Notes: generated by a model from the sequence alone, not told the origin. DNA of 64,000 nt from Actinopolymorpha alba DSM 45243 (GCF_000373925.1 NZ_KB892748.1:50684-114683), one strand, 5' to 3'; counted from the first letter of the stretch, positions 44,526-54,344 are shown. Numbers and translations are program-made.

Positions 44526-44535
44526 TCAGCGGTGG

Positions 44536-45264
44536 TCAGCCCATGAGCCAGCGGTAGAAGAGGAAGCCCTCCTCTTCCAGGAGGCTGGCAAGCCGCAGCT
44601 GCATCGGCTCCGGCAGCGCCGAGCCGTCCGTGACGCGCAGGCCGTGGCCGGCGACCAGCTGCGGTGAGAGCGTGAGGCAGAGTTCGTCGACCAGGTGGGC
44701 GCCCACCAGGGCCGCGAAGACGGACGGGCCACCTTCGGTGAGGATCCGGCGATGGCCCCGCGCCGTCAGGGCGTCGATGGCGCGCGGCATCTCGACTCGC
44801 TCAGAGCCCACGACCTCGACGTCCACGTGGTCGGCCAGCAGGTGCCGGCGTTCGGCATGGGCGGTGGCGGACGTGAGTACGAGCGTGCGGGGATCGTCCA
44901 GCAACTTCTCTGAAATGTTGAGAGAGTGCGTGATGACCGCGATCGGCGGGGTGGGAGGAAGCCCCAGCTGGGCGCGCAGCGGAGCGAACGCCGGCCGGAT
45001 GTCCGCGGGAGCGTACTGCTCGATCCGCGCTGTGGTGGCGCCGACGAGGATCACGTCGCACAGCGCCCGAAGGAGGGCGAGCACCCGGCGGTCGGCGGCG
45101 CCGGAGATGGAGCCCGAACGCCGGTCGAGTCCCTGTGCCGCGCCGTCGACAGTGGAGATGAAGTTCGCCCGGATCCATCGGCGCCCTTCGGGATAGCGAT
45201 AGAGCCCGGCGAGTTCGGCGTCGTCGAGTTCGGTCACGGTGACGTGGGGGATCAGGCTACGCAC
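44536..45264 (-). CDS. Pyrimidine reductase family protein (RibD C-terminal domain-like)
   Basis: A 242-residue NADPH-dependent reductase of the RibD-C/dihydrofolate reductase fold. Seen: RRWIRANFISTVDGAAQ (substrate/NADPH), DVILVGATTARIEQY and ILTEGGPSVFAALVGAHLVD, all typical of 5-amino-6-(5-phosphoribosylamino)uracil reductases. No deaminase domain is attached, so it may be a riboflavin accessory enzyme or act on another substrate. GTG 45264 is the start. It ends next to a palindromic repeat before the ligase gene. Confidence 0.87.
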   Translation of the reverse strand: MRSLIPHVTVTELDDAELAGLYRYPEGRRWIRANFISTVDGAAQGLDRRSGSISGAADRRVLALLRALCDVILVGATTARIEQYAPADIRPAFAPLRAQLGLPPTPPIAVITHSLNISEKLLDDPRTLVLTSATAHAERRHLLADHVDVEVVGSERVEMPRAIDALTARGHRRILTEGGPSVFAALVGAHLVDELCLTLSPQLVAGHGLRVTDGSALPEPMQLRLASLLEEEGFLFYRWLMG

Positions 45265-45408
45265 ATGCCGATCCCATCAGATGCGCGTCGCCGGAGCCAC
45301 AGTGACGCACACGCGGATCGGCAAGGGCGGACCGTGCGGCGCCAATGCGGGACATTCTGAGAGAGGATCAAGCGACAGAGCGCACCACGCCACGGAACGG
45401 AGAGAGCA

Positions 45409-46248
45409 ATGGCGAAACGGGTCGGCGACCGCCTGCGACTACCACAAGGTCCAGTGGACGTCGGCGCTCTGGCGACGGACACGACACCTGGTTTCAAAGG
45501 TGGTAAACGCCTGGGCAGGGAATCCCTCCAGTCGCTGGCACCGACCCTCTCCGACCTGCAGGAGCGGCTCTTCGCCGAGGGCGTCACCGGAGGCAAGCGG
45601 AGCTTGCTCCTCGTCCTGCAGGGCATGGACACCTCGGGCAAGGGCGGCACGCTTCGGCACTCGGTCGGCCTGGTCGACCCGCAGGGCGTAGACATCAGGT
45701 CGTTCAAGGCGCCGACGGAGGAGGAGAAACGGCACGACTTCCTGTGGCGGATCCGCCAGGCCCTGCCATCACCGGGCTACCTCGGAATCTTCGACCGCTC
45801 GCACTACGAGGATGTGCTGATCGTGCGGGTGCACGGGCTCGTGCCACGGTCCACCTGGGCCCGCCGGTACGCCGCGATCAACCGTTTCGAGGAACAGCTC
45901 ACTGCCGCGGGCACGACGATCGTCAAGTGCTTCTTGCACATCTCGAAGAAGGAACAGAAGAGGCGGCTCCTGGCGCGGTTGGACGATCCGACCAAGCACT
46001 GGAAGTACAGTCCCGCGGACGTCGACGAGCGGGCCCGGTGGGATGCGTACCACGAGGCCTACCAAGCGGTGCTGGAGAAAACCAACACCGCACACGCGCC
46101 GTGGTACGTCGTACCCAGCGATCACAAGTGGTATCGCAACTGGGCGATTACGAACCTCCTCATCGAACACCTACGGGACCTCGACCCGCAGTGGCCCGCG
46201 GCCGGCTTCGATGTGGTGGCCGAGAGGGAGCGTCTGGCGGCCACCTGA
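45409..46248 (+). CDS. ppk2: Polyphosphate kinase 2 family protein
   Basis: A 279-residue PPK2 enzyme transferring phosphate between polyphosphate and nucleotides. The Walker A motif is GMDTSGKGG near residue 72, Walker B is FDRSHYEDVL near 125 and the lid is KKEQKRRLLARLDDPTKHWK. The single-domain form usually phosphorylates nucleoside mono- or diphosphates. GGAGAGAG precedes ATG 45409. It is a monocistronic gene with no linked exopolyphosphatase. Confidence 0.94.
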   Translation: MAKRVGDRLRLPQGPVDVGALATDTTPGFKGGKRLGRESLQSLAPTLSDLQERLFAEGVTGGKRSLLLVLQGMDTSGKGGTLRHSVGLVDPQGVDIRSFKAPTEEEKRHDFLWRIRQALPSPGYLGIFDRSHYEDVLIVRVHGLVPRSTWARRYAAINRFEEQLTAAGTTIVKCFLHISKKEQKRRLLARLDDPTKHWKYSPADVDERARWDAYHEAYQAVLEKTNTAHAPWYVVPSDHKWYRNWAITNLLIEHLRDLDPQWPAAGFDVVAERERLAAT

Positions 46249-46322
46249 ACGGACCAGAGCGGACCTGAACGAAGGGCGCTGCGGTGAGTGACGGATGGAT
46301 ACGCGGGTGACGTGATATTCGG

Positions 46323-46352
46323 GTGACGTCAACCAGGCAGGCGTCCTACGCT
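46323..46352 (+). promoter_or_regulatory. Candidate promoter for the hairpin-rich leader
   Basis: GTGACG (46323-46328) and TACGCT (46347-46352) are 18 bp apart. A second CGGGTGACGT copy lies 17 bp upstream, near 46302. Transcription from here would produce a 5' leader of about 180 nt before the methyltransferase gene. Confidence 0.4.
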
Positions 46353-46381
46353 CCCGACCATGGAGATGCGGCGAGGGTAGC

Positions 46382-46466
46382 CCGGCCAGTAAAGGCCGGT
46401 GGTTTCTGACGGCGGCACGTCGTGACGACGGTGCCGCCGACGCTCGGTCCCGCGTGACGGGCACCG
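46382..46466 (+). ncRNA. Tandem hairpin leader, candidate structured RNA element
   Basis: Three hairpins occur in 85 nt. The first is CCGGCC-AGTAAA-GGCCGG (46382-46399). The second is GGCGGCAC-GTCG-TGA-CGAC-G-GTGCCGCC (46411-46438, 12 bp with one bulge). The third is CGGT-CCCG-CGTGA-CGGG-C-ACCG (46445-46466). The last two share the apical CGTGACG and are each followed by GACGCTCG, as if duplicated. No known riboswitch was matched by eye. It ends about 70 nt before the ATG of the next gene. Confidence 0.45.
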
Positions 46467-46537
46467 ACGCTCGTACGCCCCCCTATCTTCTGCCGCCGTC
46501 CAATCGTGGCGGCTGCCCTCGCTTTCGGAGCCTTCCC

Positions 46538-47341
46538 ATGACGCCGCAACGCGTCGGTCCCGCGCATCCCCGAGTTCGCGACGTGCTCGCCGTGGCGAGG
46601 AACGCTACGGCGCGCCGGCTCTTCGTCGCCGAAGGTGCCTGGGCGCACGAGCTGCTGCTCGCAACCGGCACCGCCATCGAAACGTTCCTGTGGTGTCCCG
46701 AAGCGACCAGGACCCAGCGGGCGCGGGACTGCGCGCGCCGCATGGTGGACGCGGGCGTCGCGGCGTACCACATCTCCGAGAAGGTCCTGGCTCGGATCAG
46801 CACCCGCGAGAAGCCTGACGGTCTGGTGTCGCTAGCGCGGCTGCCGAGCTGGGACCTTCGCGGGGCGGAGTTCGACGAGTCGACGCTGGTGCTGGTGGCT
46901 GACGGGATCGAGTACGCCGGCAACCTGGGCACCCTGATCCGCACCGCGGACGCCTGCCGTGCTGACTGCCTGCTGGTCACCAACCGGCGGGTCCGGCTCA
47001 GCCATCCGCGGGTCTTCGGGGCGAGTCGCGGGACGATCCTCACCACGCCGGTCGTGGAGTTCGACGCAGCCGATGAGGCAGCGGTCTGGCTGGACAGCCA
47101 TGGGTTCGAGGTCTTCCTCGCCGATCCCGCCTCGGAGCGGACCTACCGTAGCTACGCGTTCAACGGCGCGCCCACGGCGGTCGTGGTGGGCGCGGAAGGC
47201 CAGGGACCTTCTGGCATCTGGCGCGCGCGGAACGCCACGCCCGTGTCGATCCCGATGCTTGGGGTCGCCGACTCCCTCAACGTCGCGGCGTCGGCGGCGA
47301 TCCTGGCGTACGAGGTGCGGGCCCGCAAGGCCGGCTGGTGA
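46538..47341 (+). CDS. TrmH/SpoU-family RNA methyltransferase
   Basis: A 267-residue SPOUT-class methyltransferase using S-adenosylmethionine. Motif 1 is GNLGTLIRTADACRADCLLV, motif 2 VVVGAEGQGPSG and motif 3 [19 protein letters not shown], which make the trefoil knot. An N-terminal L30-like substrate domain precedes. It probably methylates rRNA or tRNA ribose. GGAG seven bases upstream supports ATG 46538. The 3' end overlaps the convergent NAD+ synthetase gene by 65 bp. Confidence 0.92.
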   Translation: MTPQRVGPAHPRVRDVLAVARNATARRLFVAEGAWAHELLLATGTAIETFLWCPEATRTQRARDCARRMVDAGVAAYHISEKVLARISTREKPDGLVSLARLPSWDLRGAEFDESTLVLVADGIEYAGNLGTLIRTADACRADCLLVTNRRVRLSHPRVFGASRGTILTTPVVEFDAADEAAVWLDSHGFEVFLADPASERTYRSYAFNGAPTAVVVGAEGQGPSGIWRARNATPVSIPMLGVADSLNVAASAAILAYEVRARKAGW

Positions 47342-49367
47342 GGTCCCAGCGGGCGAGGTCTCGCAGCCAGGCGCGCGCCGTGCTGTCGGACGGCGCGCGC
47401 CAGTCGCCGCGCGGCGAGAGGGAGCCGCCGGCCGACACCTTCGGCCCGTTCGGCATGGCTGACCGCTTGAACTGCGCGAACCCGAAGAAGCGACGGCAGA
47501 AGACCTCCAGCCAGTGCCAGATCTCCGGCAGGTCGTAGGCCGCCCGCGTGGCCCCGGGGAAGTTGGGCGGCCAGGCGCCTGCGTCGCGGTCGTGCCAGGC
47601 GTGCCAGGCCAGGAAAGCGATCTTCGAGGGCCGGAAGCCGTGGCGCAGCACGTGGAAGAGGGTGAAGTCGTGCAGCGCGTACGGGCCGATCTTGGACTCG
47701 GTCGACTGCAGGTCCTCCCCAGGTATGAGCTCCGGGCTGATCTCCGTGTCGAGGATCGCGACCAGCGTCCTGCCGGTCTCGTCGTCGAACTGGCCGCTGC
47801 TGATCACCCAGCGGATCAGGTGCTGGATGAGCGTCTTCGGCACGCCGGAGTTGACGTTGTAATGGCTCATCTGGTCGCCGACGCCGTACGTGCACCAGCC
47901 GAGCGCCAGCTCGGACAGGTCACCGGTGCCGAGCACGATGCCCCCGCGCTGGTTGGCCAGCCGGAAGAGGTAGTCGGTGCGCAGCCCGGCCTGCACGTTC
48001 TCGAAGGTGACGTCATACACCGGCTCGCCGGAGGAGAACGGGTGGCCGAGTTCCTGAAGCATGAGCCGTGCGGTCGGTGTGATGTCGAGTTCGGCAGCGG
48101 TGACGCCGAGCGAGCGCATCAGCTTGTGGGCGTTGTCCTTGGTGTGGTCGCTGGTGGCGAAGCCGGGCAGGGTGAAGGCCAGGATGTCGCTGCGCGGTCG
48201 ACCGGCACGGTCCATCGCCTGGGCGCCGACGATCAGGGCGTGCGTGGAGTCGAGGCCGCCGGACACTCCGATGACCACCCTCGGGTCGCCGATCGCCGCC
48301 AGCCGCTGCTGCAGACCCGCGACCTGGATGTTGTACGCCTCGTAGCAGTCCTGGGCGAGGCGGTCGGGGTCGGCCGGCACGAACGGGAACCGCTCGACCC
48401 GGCGGAGCAGCCCGAGGTCGGCCGCGGGCGGGTCGAGCCGGAACGCCACCTGCCGGAAGCCGTTGGTACGCGCGGCATGGGCGCGGCGGTTGTCGTCGAA
48501 CGTGCCCATCCGCTGGCGTTCCTGCCGCAGCAGGTCGAGGTCCACGTCGGCCACCGCGTACTGGTCGTCGAGCGGGAACCGGTCGGTCTCGGCCAGCAGT
48601 ACGCCGTTCTCGTAGATCATGGTCTGGCCGTCCCAGGACAGGTCGGTCGTCGACTCGCCCAGCCCGGCCGCCGCGTAGACGTAGGCGGCGAGGCAGCGCG
48701 CGGACGCCGACCGGCACAGCAGCCGCCGGTCCTCGGCCCGCCCGACGGTGATCGGGCTGCCCGAGAGGTTGACGAGGACGGTCGCTCCGGCCAGCGCCGC
48801 CTCAGCGCTCGGCGGCACCGGCATCCACATGTCCTCGCAGATCTCCGCGTGCAGCACCAGGCCGGGGACGTCCTCCGCCGCGAAGAGCAGGTCGACGCCG
48901 AACGGCACGGTCGCGCCGCCGACGCGGATCGTCCCGCCGCGCTCGTCGTCGCCGGCGGCGATCTGGCGCCGCTCGTAGAGCTCCCGGTAGTTCGGCACAT
49001 AGGACTTGGGCGTGACGCCGAGGATCCGGCCGCGGTGCACGATCACGGCGCAGTTGTAGACCCGGTGGCGATGGCGCAGCGGGGCGCCGACGACGAGCAC
49101 CGTCATCAGCTCCGCTGACCCGGCCACCACGGTCTCGAGCGCCTCTTCGACCTCGTCGAGCAGCGTGTCCTGCAAGAGGAGGTCCTCAATCGAATAGCCG
49201 GTCAGGCAGAGTTCCGGGAAGACCGCGACGGCGACCCCCACCTGCGCACATCGGCGTCCTTGCCGCAGCACGGCCTCCGCGTTGGCGGGCGGGTCGGCGA
49301 TGGCAGCGTGGCCGGTGCAGGCGGCGATCCGCGCGAAGCCGTGTCGATAGATCGACCAGAAGTTCAC
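47277..49367 (-). CDS. nadE: Glutamine-dependent NAD+ synthetase
   Basis: A 696-residue two-domain enzyme. The N-terminal nitrilase-type glutaminase has Glu in [10 protein letters not shown], Lys in [13 protein letters not shown] and Cys in HAEICEDMW. The synthetase has the P-loop [12 protein letters not shown] and the adenylation region [15 protein letters not shown]. It converts deamido-NAD to NAD in the final step of NAD synthesis. GTG 49367 matches the conserved start [10 protein letters not shown]. The last 20 residues (Pro/Arg-rich) lie antisense to the methyltransferase end and look like an unselected extension. Confidence 0.96.
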   Translation of the reverse strand: MNFWSIYRHGFARIAACTGHAAIADPPANAEAVLRQGRRCAQVGVAVAVFPELCLTGYSIEDLLLQDTLLDEVEEALETVVAGSAELMTVLVVGAPLRHRHRVYNCAVIVHRGRILGVTPKSYVPNYRELYERRQIAAGDDERGGTIRVGGATVPFGVDLLFAAEDVPGLVLHAEICEDMWMPVPPSAEAALAGATVLVNLSGSPITVGRAEDRRLLCRSASARCLAAYVYAAAGLGESTTDLSWDGQTMIYENGVLLAETDRFPLDDQYAVADVDLDLLRQERQRMGTFDDNRRAHAARTNGFRQVAFRLDPPAADLGLLRRVERFPFVPADPDRLAQDCYEAYNIQVAGLQQRLAAIGDPRVVIGVSGGLDSTHALIVGAQAMDRAGRPRSDILAFTLPGFATSDHTKDNAHKLMRSLGVTAAELDITPTARLMLQELGHPFSSGEPVYDVTFENVQAGLRTDYLFRLANQRGGIVLGTGDLSELALGWCTYGVGDQMSHYNVNSGVPKTLIQHLIRWVISSGQFDDETGRTLVAILDTEISPELIPGEDLQSTESKIGPYALHDFTLFHVLRHGFRPSKIAFLAWHAWHDRDAGAWPPNFPGATRAAYDLPEIWHWLEVFCRRFFGFAQFKRSAMPNGPKVSAGGSLSPRGDWRAPSDSTARAWLRDLARWDLTSRPCGPAPRTPGSPPTPRR

Positions 49368-49393
49368 CGGGACTCCACGTGAGACGAAGCGCG

Positions 49394-51103
49394 CTAGCTG
49401 CAGGCGGTCCCGCACTGACGACGCAGCAGCGCGTCGATCATGATGCCTTCCATCTCCTTCGCGTCCTTGGCGCGGTAGGCCCGTCCTCCCACCGTGGCGG
49501 CGATCCGCTCCAGCGCAGCCGTGTCAGCCTGGGGTCCGATACCCACGAGGATCACCGCGATCGGCCGGGCCGCGTCAGCCTCGTTCTTGAGGGTGTTGAT
49601 GAGTTGGTTCATCGTGATGCCCGGCGTGGCTTCGTTCTTGCAGGCCGCCGTGCGACTCGAGCTGGCCGAGCAGGCATCGGTGAGAAGGACGAGGGAGTTG
49701 ACCCGGGAGGGGTCGTAGCCGTTCTGGGCGGTGCGGTAGGCGGCGAGGAACGTGTCGTAGAGACCGGTGCCCCCACCGGTCCGCTTGGGGAGGGCGTCGA
49801 GGGACTTGTCGAGGTTGGACCGCTGGCTCTTGGTCAGTGGTGCGGTCGGACGGAGCTGGAGATAGGGCCGGCGGCCGTCGCGGTTCTGGGAGAACTCCCA
49901 AAGACCGACCTCGGACTTGTCAGGGAGGTAGGAGAAGGCGGTCTTGGCGGCGTCGCGAGCCAGCTCGGCGCGCGAGCGCTCGCCTGCCGGCAGGATCATG
50001 GACCCGGAGACGTCCACCACCGCGAGCAGGCGCGACTGGAGACTCATCGCGGCCCAGCTCCGGAGCACGTCGTCAGCGTCCTGGAGGGTGAGGGGCGGGA
50101 GCACCTTCACCTCGCCGACGTTGGCCGCATCATTGGGAGGAGCCTGGTCGCGGTAGTCGCGGAATCCCTCCTTGTCGAAGCCCGCCCGCCCGGCCTTGGT
50201 GTCGACGTACCGCATGAGCGCGGTGCCGGCCTCGATGATCTGTGCGCCCTTGGGCTTGTCGTGCAGGACGGCGATGAGGGGGTACTCCATCATCACCGTG
50301 CCCTTCTTGGGCACCACCGGGACGAGGTCAGACTGCGGATGCTCGCGGACGAAGCTGAGGACCTGCTGCTCGGTCGCGGGCACGCCCCTGCGGAGGCCGC
50401 CGTCGCGGCGGGCCTGGTCAAGCTCGACATCAAGGTCGTCCACGCGCTCCTTGACCAGCTGAAGGATGGTCGTGCCGACCTTGGACCGTGCGACTTCGGG
50501 CTCGTCGGAGAGTGAACGCCGGATCGCCAGCAGGGCGCTCAGCGCGACCCCCGACTTCTCCGCGTCGGCGACCGCCATCTGACCGGCCGTGGCGAGGCTC
50601 GGCCACGACTCGGAGTCGTCCCTCAAGGACTCGGCTTTGGCCTGTGTCGTGGCAAGAACGAGGGGGGAGGAGGCGACCGAGGGGCTCAGCGAGAGGAATC
50701 GGTCCTGCGGAAAGCCGGAGCGGGAGACCCATTCCCAGGTGTCGGGAATCCACAGGTCGGGGGTTTCGGACGTCGTGTCACCAGAGAGCCGGGTGAACAC
50801 GTCACGCGGGCTCGCGGCCACGACGTTGAACGTCACGCAGGCGCCGTCAACCGGAACCTTCTGCTCGTGCATGCGTTCGGCGATGGCCTTCAGCGGCCCG
50901 GCGACCTCCGGTGCGGCCGCGACCTGCACGCGTAGTGAGCCCTCGCAGGATGCGGCCTGGCCGATCGCGGCAGCCCTGAACTTCTGGATGCCCACGAACG
51001 CGCCGACTGGTGCGATGACGGCCAGGGCGACCACGAAGACGACGAGTCCACGGCCTCGACGGCGTCGAGAACGAGTGTCTTCGGCAGCATGGCGTCCAGG
51101 CAT
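49394..51103 (-). CDS. Substrate-binding protein with von Willebrand factor A domain
   Basis: A 569-residue membrane-tethered exported protein. An N-terminal helix (LVVFVVALAVIAPVGAFVG) is followed by a periplasmic-binding-like fold (residues 60-330) with DLWIPDTWEWVSR and SGVALSALLAI, then a VWA domain (350-569). The MIDAS motif is AVVDVSGSMI, with TGGGTGLYDTFLAAYR and LLTDACSAS completing the site. Such fusions occur in actinobacteria with no established role. GGGAGG seven bases before ATG 51103 decides the start. Four cysteines near the C-terminus may form disulfides. Confidence 0.9.
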   Translation of the reverse strand: MPGRHAAEDTRSRRRRGRGLVVFVVALAVIAPVGAFVGIQKFRAAAIGQAASCEGSLRVQVAAAPEVAGPLKAIAERMHEQKVPVDGACVTFNVVAASPRDVFTRLSGDTTSETPDLWIPDTWEWVSRSGFPQDRFLSLSPSVASSPLVLATTQAKAESLRDDSESWPSLATAGQMAVADAEKSGVALSALLAIRRSLSDEPEVARSKVGTTILQLVKERVDDLDVELDQARRDGGLRRGVPATEQQVLSFVREHPQSDLVPVVPKKGTVMMEYPLIAVLHDKPKGAQIIEAGTALMRYVDTKAGRAGFDKEGFRDYRDQAPPNDAANVGEVKVLPPLTLQDADDVLRSWAAMSLQSRLLAVVDVSGSMILPAGERSRAELARDAAKTAFSYLPDKSEVGLWEFSQNRDGRRPYLQLRPTAPLTKSQRSNLDKSLDALPKRTGGGTGLYDTFLAAYRTAQNGYDPSRVNSLVLLTDACSASSSRTAACKNEATPGITMNQLINTLKNEADAARPIAVILVGIGPQADTAALERIAATVGGRAYRAKDAKEMEGIMIDALLRRQCGTACS

Positions 51104-51305
51104 TCCGCTCCCTCCCCACCCCCGGGGTCCTGGGGACACTGTGCAGAGATTACTTTCCGTTGCTCCCGATCCGCCAGTATCGACGGGGTTGTCACGAAAC
51201 GTAAGTGCTTGCCCGCAGTATGGAGCGGGACGAAGGACAGCCACGAGCTTTTGCGTAATCGAGCCAGATTGCCGCGGCTGAGTGTACGCCGAGTGATCAC
51301 TGACG

Positions 51306-51340
51306 CGACCAGGTGGTGACGAACCGCTGCCACCTGGTCG
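51306..51340 (-). terminator. Terminator after the ABC-2 operon
   Basis: CGACCAGGTGG (51306-51316) and CCACCTGGTCG (51330-51340) form a perfect 11-bp stem with a 13-nt loop, 31 bp downstream of the ABC ATPase stop. No T run follows. Confidence 0.65.
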
Positions 51341-51371
51341 AGCCTGGCCGCGCCTCGTCGAGCCCGTTCGC

Positions 51372-52361
51372 TCAGGACGCGACCCCTTCGGCGTACATCC
51401 GGGCGATCACCGCCTCGATGGCGGGCTCCTGGATGGACAGATCCGCGAGCGGGTAACGGTCCGCGATCGCCGCCACCAGAGGAGCCGCGCTGGCCGCTGC
51501 CGGGAACGCCAACCACTGCCGCGGACCATCGACCCGGACGACCCGGCCGCCGTCCACCTCGATCGCCGGCAGCGGCTCGGCGAGGTCGACGACGAGGGTC
51601 CGTTCGCTGTCGCCGAGGCTGTGCAACCCGTCGAGGTCACCGTCGTACATCAGCCTGCCGTGGTCGATCACCATCACCCGCGAGCACAGCTGCTCGATGT
51701 CGGTGAGGTCGTGCGTGGTGAGCAGGACCGTGGTCCCTTGGCCGGCGTTCACCTCGCGGAGGAACTCCCGGACCCTCGCCTTGCTCACGATGTCGAGGCC
51801 GATGGTGGGCTCGTCGAGATACAGCACCTCCGGATCGTGAAGCAGCGCGGCCGTGATGTCGCCGCGCATGCGTTGCCCCAGCGAAAGCTGCCGGACGGGT
51901 ACGTCGAGGAGTGGCCCGAGGTCGAGCAGGTCGACGAAGCGGTCGAGGTTCTCCCGATACCGCGCCGGCGGGATTTTGTAGATCCTGCGCAGCAGCCCGA
52001 AGCTGTCGCGGAGGGGGAGGTCCCACCACAGGGTGGTCCGCTGGCCGAAGACCACGCCGATCCGGCGGGCGAGTTGTATTCGCTCCCGGGAGGGTTCGAT
52101 CCCGGCGACCCGGAGCAGGCCGGCGCTCGGGACGAGGATGCCGGTGAGCATCTTGATCGTTGTGGACTTTCCGGCTCCGTTGGGCCCGATGTAGCCCACC
52201 ATCTCGCCTCGGCTGACCGTGAAGGACAGGTCGGAGACGGCATGGACCTCGGCGCGGGTACGCCGGAGCCGGCCGACCCGGCGGCGTACCACGAAGGTCT
52301 TCGCGATTCCCGACAGTTCGATGAGCGGACTGGTTTTCGGGTGTGGCTGCGTGGTCGTCAT
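51372..52361 (-). CDS. ABC-2 type exporter ATP-binding protein
   Basis: A 329-residue ATPase. Walker A is YIGPNGAGKSTTIKML, the signature LSLGQRMRGDIT and Walker B VLYLDEPTIGLD, with the H-loop in LLTTHDLTDIEQLC. The C-terminal extension (residues 240-329) is the kind seen in NatA-like exporters. It follows two permease genes of the DUF990 type with 2 bp spacing, so the three form one transporter. The substrate is unknown; related systems export drugs or lipids. Confidence 0.94.
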   Translation of the reverse strand: MTTTQPHPKTSPLIELSGIAKTFVVRRRVGRLRRTRAEVHAVSDLSFTVSRGEMVGYIGPNGAGKSTTIKMLTGILVPSAGLLRVAGIEPSRERIQLARRIGVVFGQRTTLWWDLPLRDSFGLLRRIYKIPPARYRENLDRFVDLLDLGPLLDVPVRQLSLGQRMRGDITAALLHDPEVLYLDEPTIGLDIVSKARVREFLREVNAGQGTTVLLTTHDLTDIEQLCSRVMVIDHGRLMYDGDLDGLHSLGDSERTLVVDLAEPLPAIEVDGGRVVRVDGPRQWLAFPAAASAAPLVAAIADRYPLADLSIQEPAIEAVIARMYAEGVAS

Positions 52362-52363
52362 GG

Positions 52364-53167
52364 TCAGCTCCCGGTGCTGCGATAGCTACGGATTCCGGCG
52401 CGCCAGGCGAGACCGGCCACGAGGGTGATGGCCGCGGCGGCGATCGGAGAGGCGAACTGAAAGGCCTTGGGGAGGCCGAGCGGGTCGGCGCGGTCGAGGA
52501 TGTGCAGCGCCGGCATCCAGTTGACGAACGCCAGCGGGATCGCGAATGTCGCCGCCTTGATGAGGTCCTTGGCGAAGATCGTCGGCGGGTACTGCGTCAG
52601 GAAGTTGCCGCCGTAGGTGAAGGCGTTCGCGACCTGCGCCGCGTCGCTCGCGGCGAACTGAAAGGCCGCGCCAAGGACGAAGACCGAGCAGAAGATCACC
52701 GTGCCGCAGATCAGCATGATCGGCACGAGGAGGACGCGGTCCCAGGTCCAGTGGATGTCGAGGACGGTGAGCGACCAGACGAGGACGGCGGTCGACTGCA
52801 GGATCCGGCCGAGCCGCCGGAGGGCGAAGCGATCGGCGGCCGCCTGGACGAACGCCGACACGGGGCGTACCAGCATGACGTCGACCGAGCCGTCCCGGAT
52901 CCGTTGGCCGATGCGTTCGATGCTGCCGAGCAGGAGGTCCGCCATACCGATCGCCACTCCAGAGGTGGCGTAGATGAATCCGACCTCAGGAAGGGTGAAC
53001 CCACCGAGTTCGTCGGTGTGGACGAACATGATGAAGATCGTGACGAAGTCCAGACCTGTACCGAAGAACTGCCCGAACGTCAGCATCAGGAACGACGCGC
53101 GGTAGGCCATCGTCGAGCGGACCCACATCGTGATGATCCAGCCGTACGCGCGCAGTGCGTCAACCAC
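52364..53167 (-). CDS. ABC-2 family permease (DUF990), subunit 2
   Basis: A 267-residue membrane protein with six helices, for example FLMLTFGQFFGTGLDFVTIF. It contains IRDGSVDVMLVRPVSAFVQ, the conserved cytoplasmic loop of the DUF990 exporters. The start GTG 53167 overlaps the preceding permease stop by eight bases, and the gene ends 2 bp before the ATPase start. The two permeases probably make a heterodimeric channel. Confidence 0.92.
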   Translation of the reverse strand: MVDALRAYGWIITMWVRSTMAYRASFLMLTFGQFFGTGLDFVTIFIMFVHTDELGGFTLPEVGFIYATSGVAIGMADLLLGSIERIGQRIRDGSVDVMLVRPVSAFVQAAADRFALRRLGRILQSTAVLVWSLTVLDIHWTWDRVLLVPIMLICGTVIFCSVFVLGAAFQFAASDAAQVANAFTYGGNFLTQYPPTIFAKDLIKAATFAIPLAFVNWMPALHILDRADPLGLPKAFQFASPIAAAAITLVAGLAWRAGIRSYRSTGS

Positions 53168-53960
53168 CCTGGACCACCACCTTCCGCGTGGCGAGCGAAC
53201 TCAGGGCCCGCCCCGCCAGCAGGAGTACGACGGCCCAGATCGCCTGGAAACCAAGGGTCTGGAGCAGTTGGACTCCTTCGTGCTTGCCCAGGAAGACGTC
53301 AACGGGAACTTGCAGGCAGGCCGCCCACGGCAGCAGCAGGGACACGTCGCCGAGCCAGCCGGGGAACACCGTGAGCGGGAGCACCATGCCGGAGAAGAAC
53401 ATCCCGCAGAAGCCGGCGACCTGTTGGACGCCGGTGGAGTCCATCAACCAGAACGCAGTCAGGCAGACGAGATAGCGGATCCCGAAACTCACCACGACGC
53501 CGAGAAACACCGCGCAGAGAAAGGCCAGCCAGGTCCCTGGTCGCGGCGGGAGCGTGAGGTCGAAGGCGAGCGCACCGAAGAACGTCGGAAGGATGCCCCG
53601 CCCAAGGAACTGGAAGGCCGCCCGTCCGAGATCGCTGGCCAGCCACCACGACTGCAGGTCAACCGGACGGTAGAGGTCGATGGCCACGTCGCCGGAGCGG
53701 ATCCGTTCGCTGAACTCGTCCTGGAATCCGCCGCCGAACAACGCGGCCGGCGCGAGCAGGGACTGGCCGAGCCAGACGTACGTCACGGCGTCGGCGACGT
53801 CGTACCCGCCAAGCTGTGGTCGCGCGTGCCACAGCGCGATGTAGGTGAACGCCATGATGAAACCGAAGACCGAGTTGGTGAAAACCCCCGCGGCGGTGGC
53901 GGCGCGGTAGGTCGCGTAGCGGCGGAAGGTACGCGACGCGATCGCCGCATACACCATCAT
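53160..53960 (-). CDS. ABC-2 family permease (DUF990), subunit 1
   Basis: A 266-residue six-helix protein paralogous to the next gene, with the matching loop SGDVAIDLYRPVDLQSWWLA and helices such as LLLPWAACLQVPVDVFLG. It is the first gene of the operon. Two adjacent ATGs (53960 and 53957) are possible starts, and AAGGAG about 12 bases upstream supports either. The longer frame to 54059 is rejected as Pro/Arg-rich noise. Confidence 0.92.
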   Translation of the reverse strand: MMVYAAIASRTFRRYATYRAATAAGVFTNSVFGFIMAFTYIALWHARPQLGGYDVADAVTYVWLGQSLLAPAALFGGGFQDEFSERIRSGDVAIDLYRPVDLQSWWLASDLGRAAFQFLGRGILPTFFGALAFDLTLPPRPGTWLAFLCAVFLGVVVSFGIRYLVCLTAFWLMDSTGVQQVAGFCGMFFSGMVLPLTVFPGWLGDVSLLLPWAACLQVPVDVFLGKHEGVQLLQTLGFQAIWAVVLLLAGRALSSLATRKVVVQGG

Positions 53961-54344
53961 CGAAGGTCTGCTCCTTTCCTTGTGTTCTGGCCTCTTTGCC
54001 TGTCCTGGCCGTTCAGGGACAGCGGTCGGCCATGGGAGGTGCGAAAGGCTTTCGGGCACGCCGAATTCCCCCGAGTCAGAAGTGACTGGGGGTCAGGGCA
54101 GGTGAGGGGTCGCTATACGCCCGCCTGTGAGCAGCGGGGGATTAGACGAGAGTGGGTTTGACGGCCGGCCAGCTTATCGCCCGAGTGCCCGGAAGTGAAT
54201 GTCCTGTATTGGAATCGTGACGTCGAAGGTGGTGCCGTGCGCCGGGGCATCGCCGGGCCGCCGGGCCGGGTCGGTGGCGTGGGACCGCGCCAGCCGTGAT
54301 ATCCAGACGTGGTTCCACCCGCGCGAGTAGTGAGGCCTGGCCCG
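53961..54344. other. Intergenic region with ABC operon promoter and a coding-like remnant
   Basis: 384 bp separate the ABC operon from divergent genes. The minus strand between 54174 and about 54320 reads ISRLARSHATDPARRPGDAP and then HGTTFDVTIPIQDIHFRALG before a stop, which looks like the end of a lost gene; family not recognised. The rest must contain the ABC promoter. No strong dyad was seen. Confidence 0.4.

Noticed and set aside
46411..46466. Mini-ykkC (guanidine-II) riboswitch
   Set aside because: Two tandem hairpins are suggestive, but the apical loops are not ACGR and the downstream gene is not a guanidine exporter.
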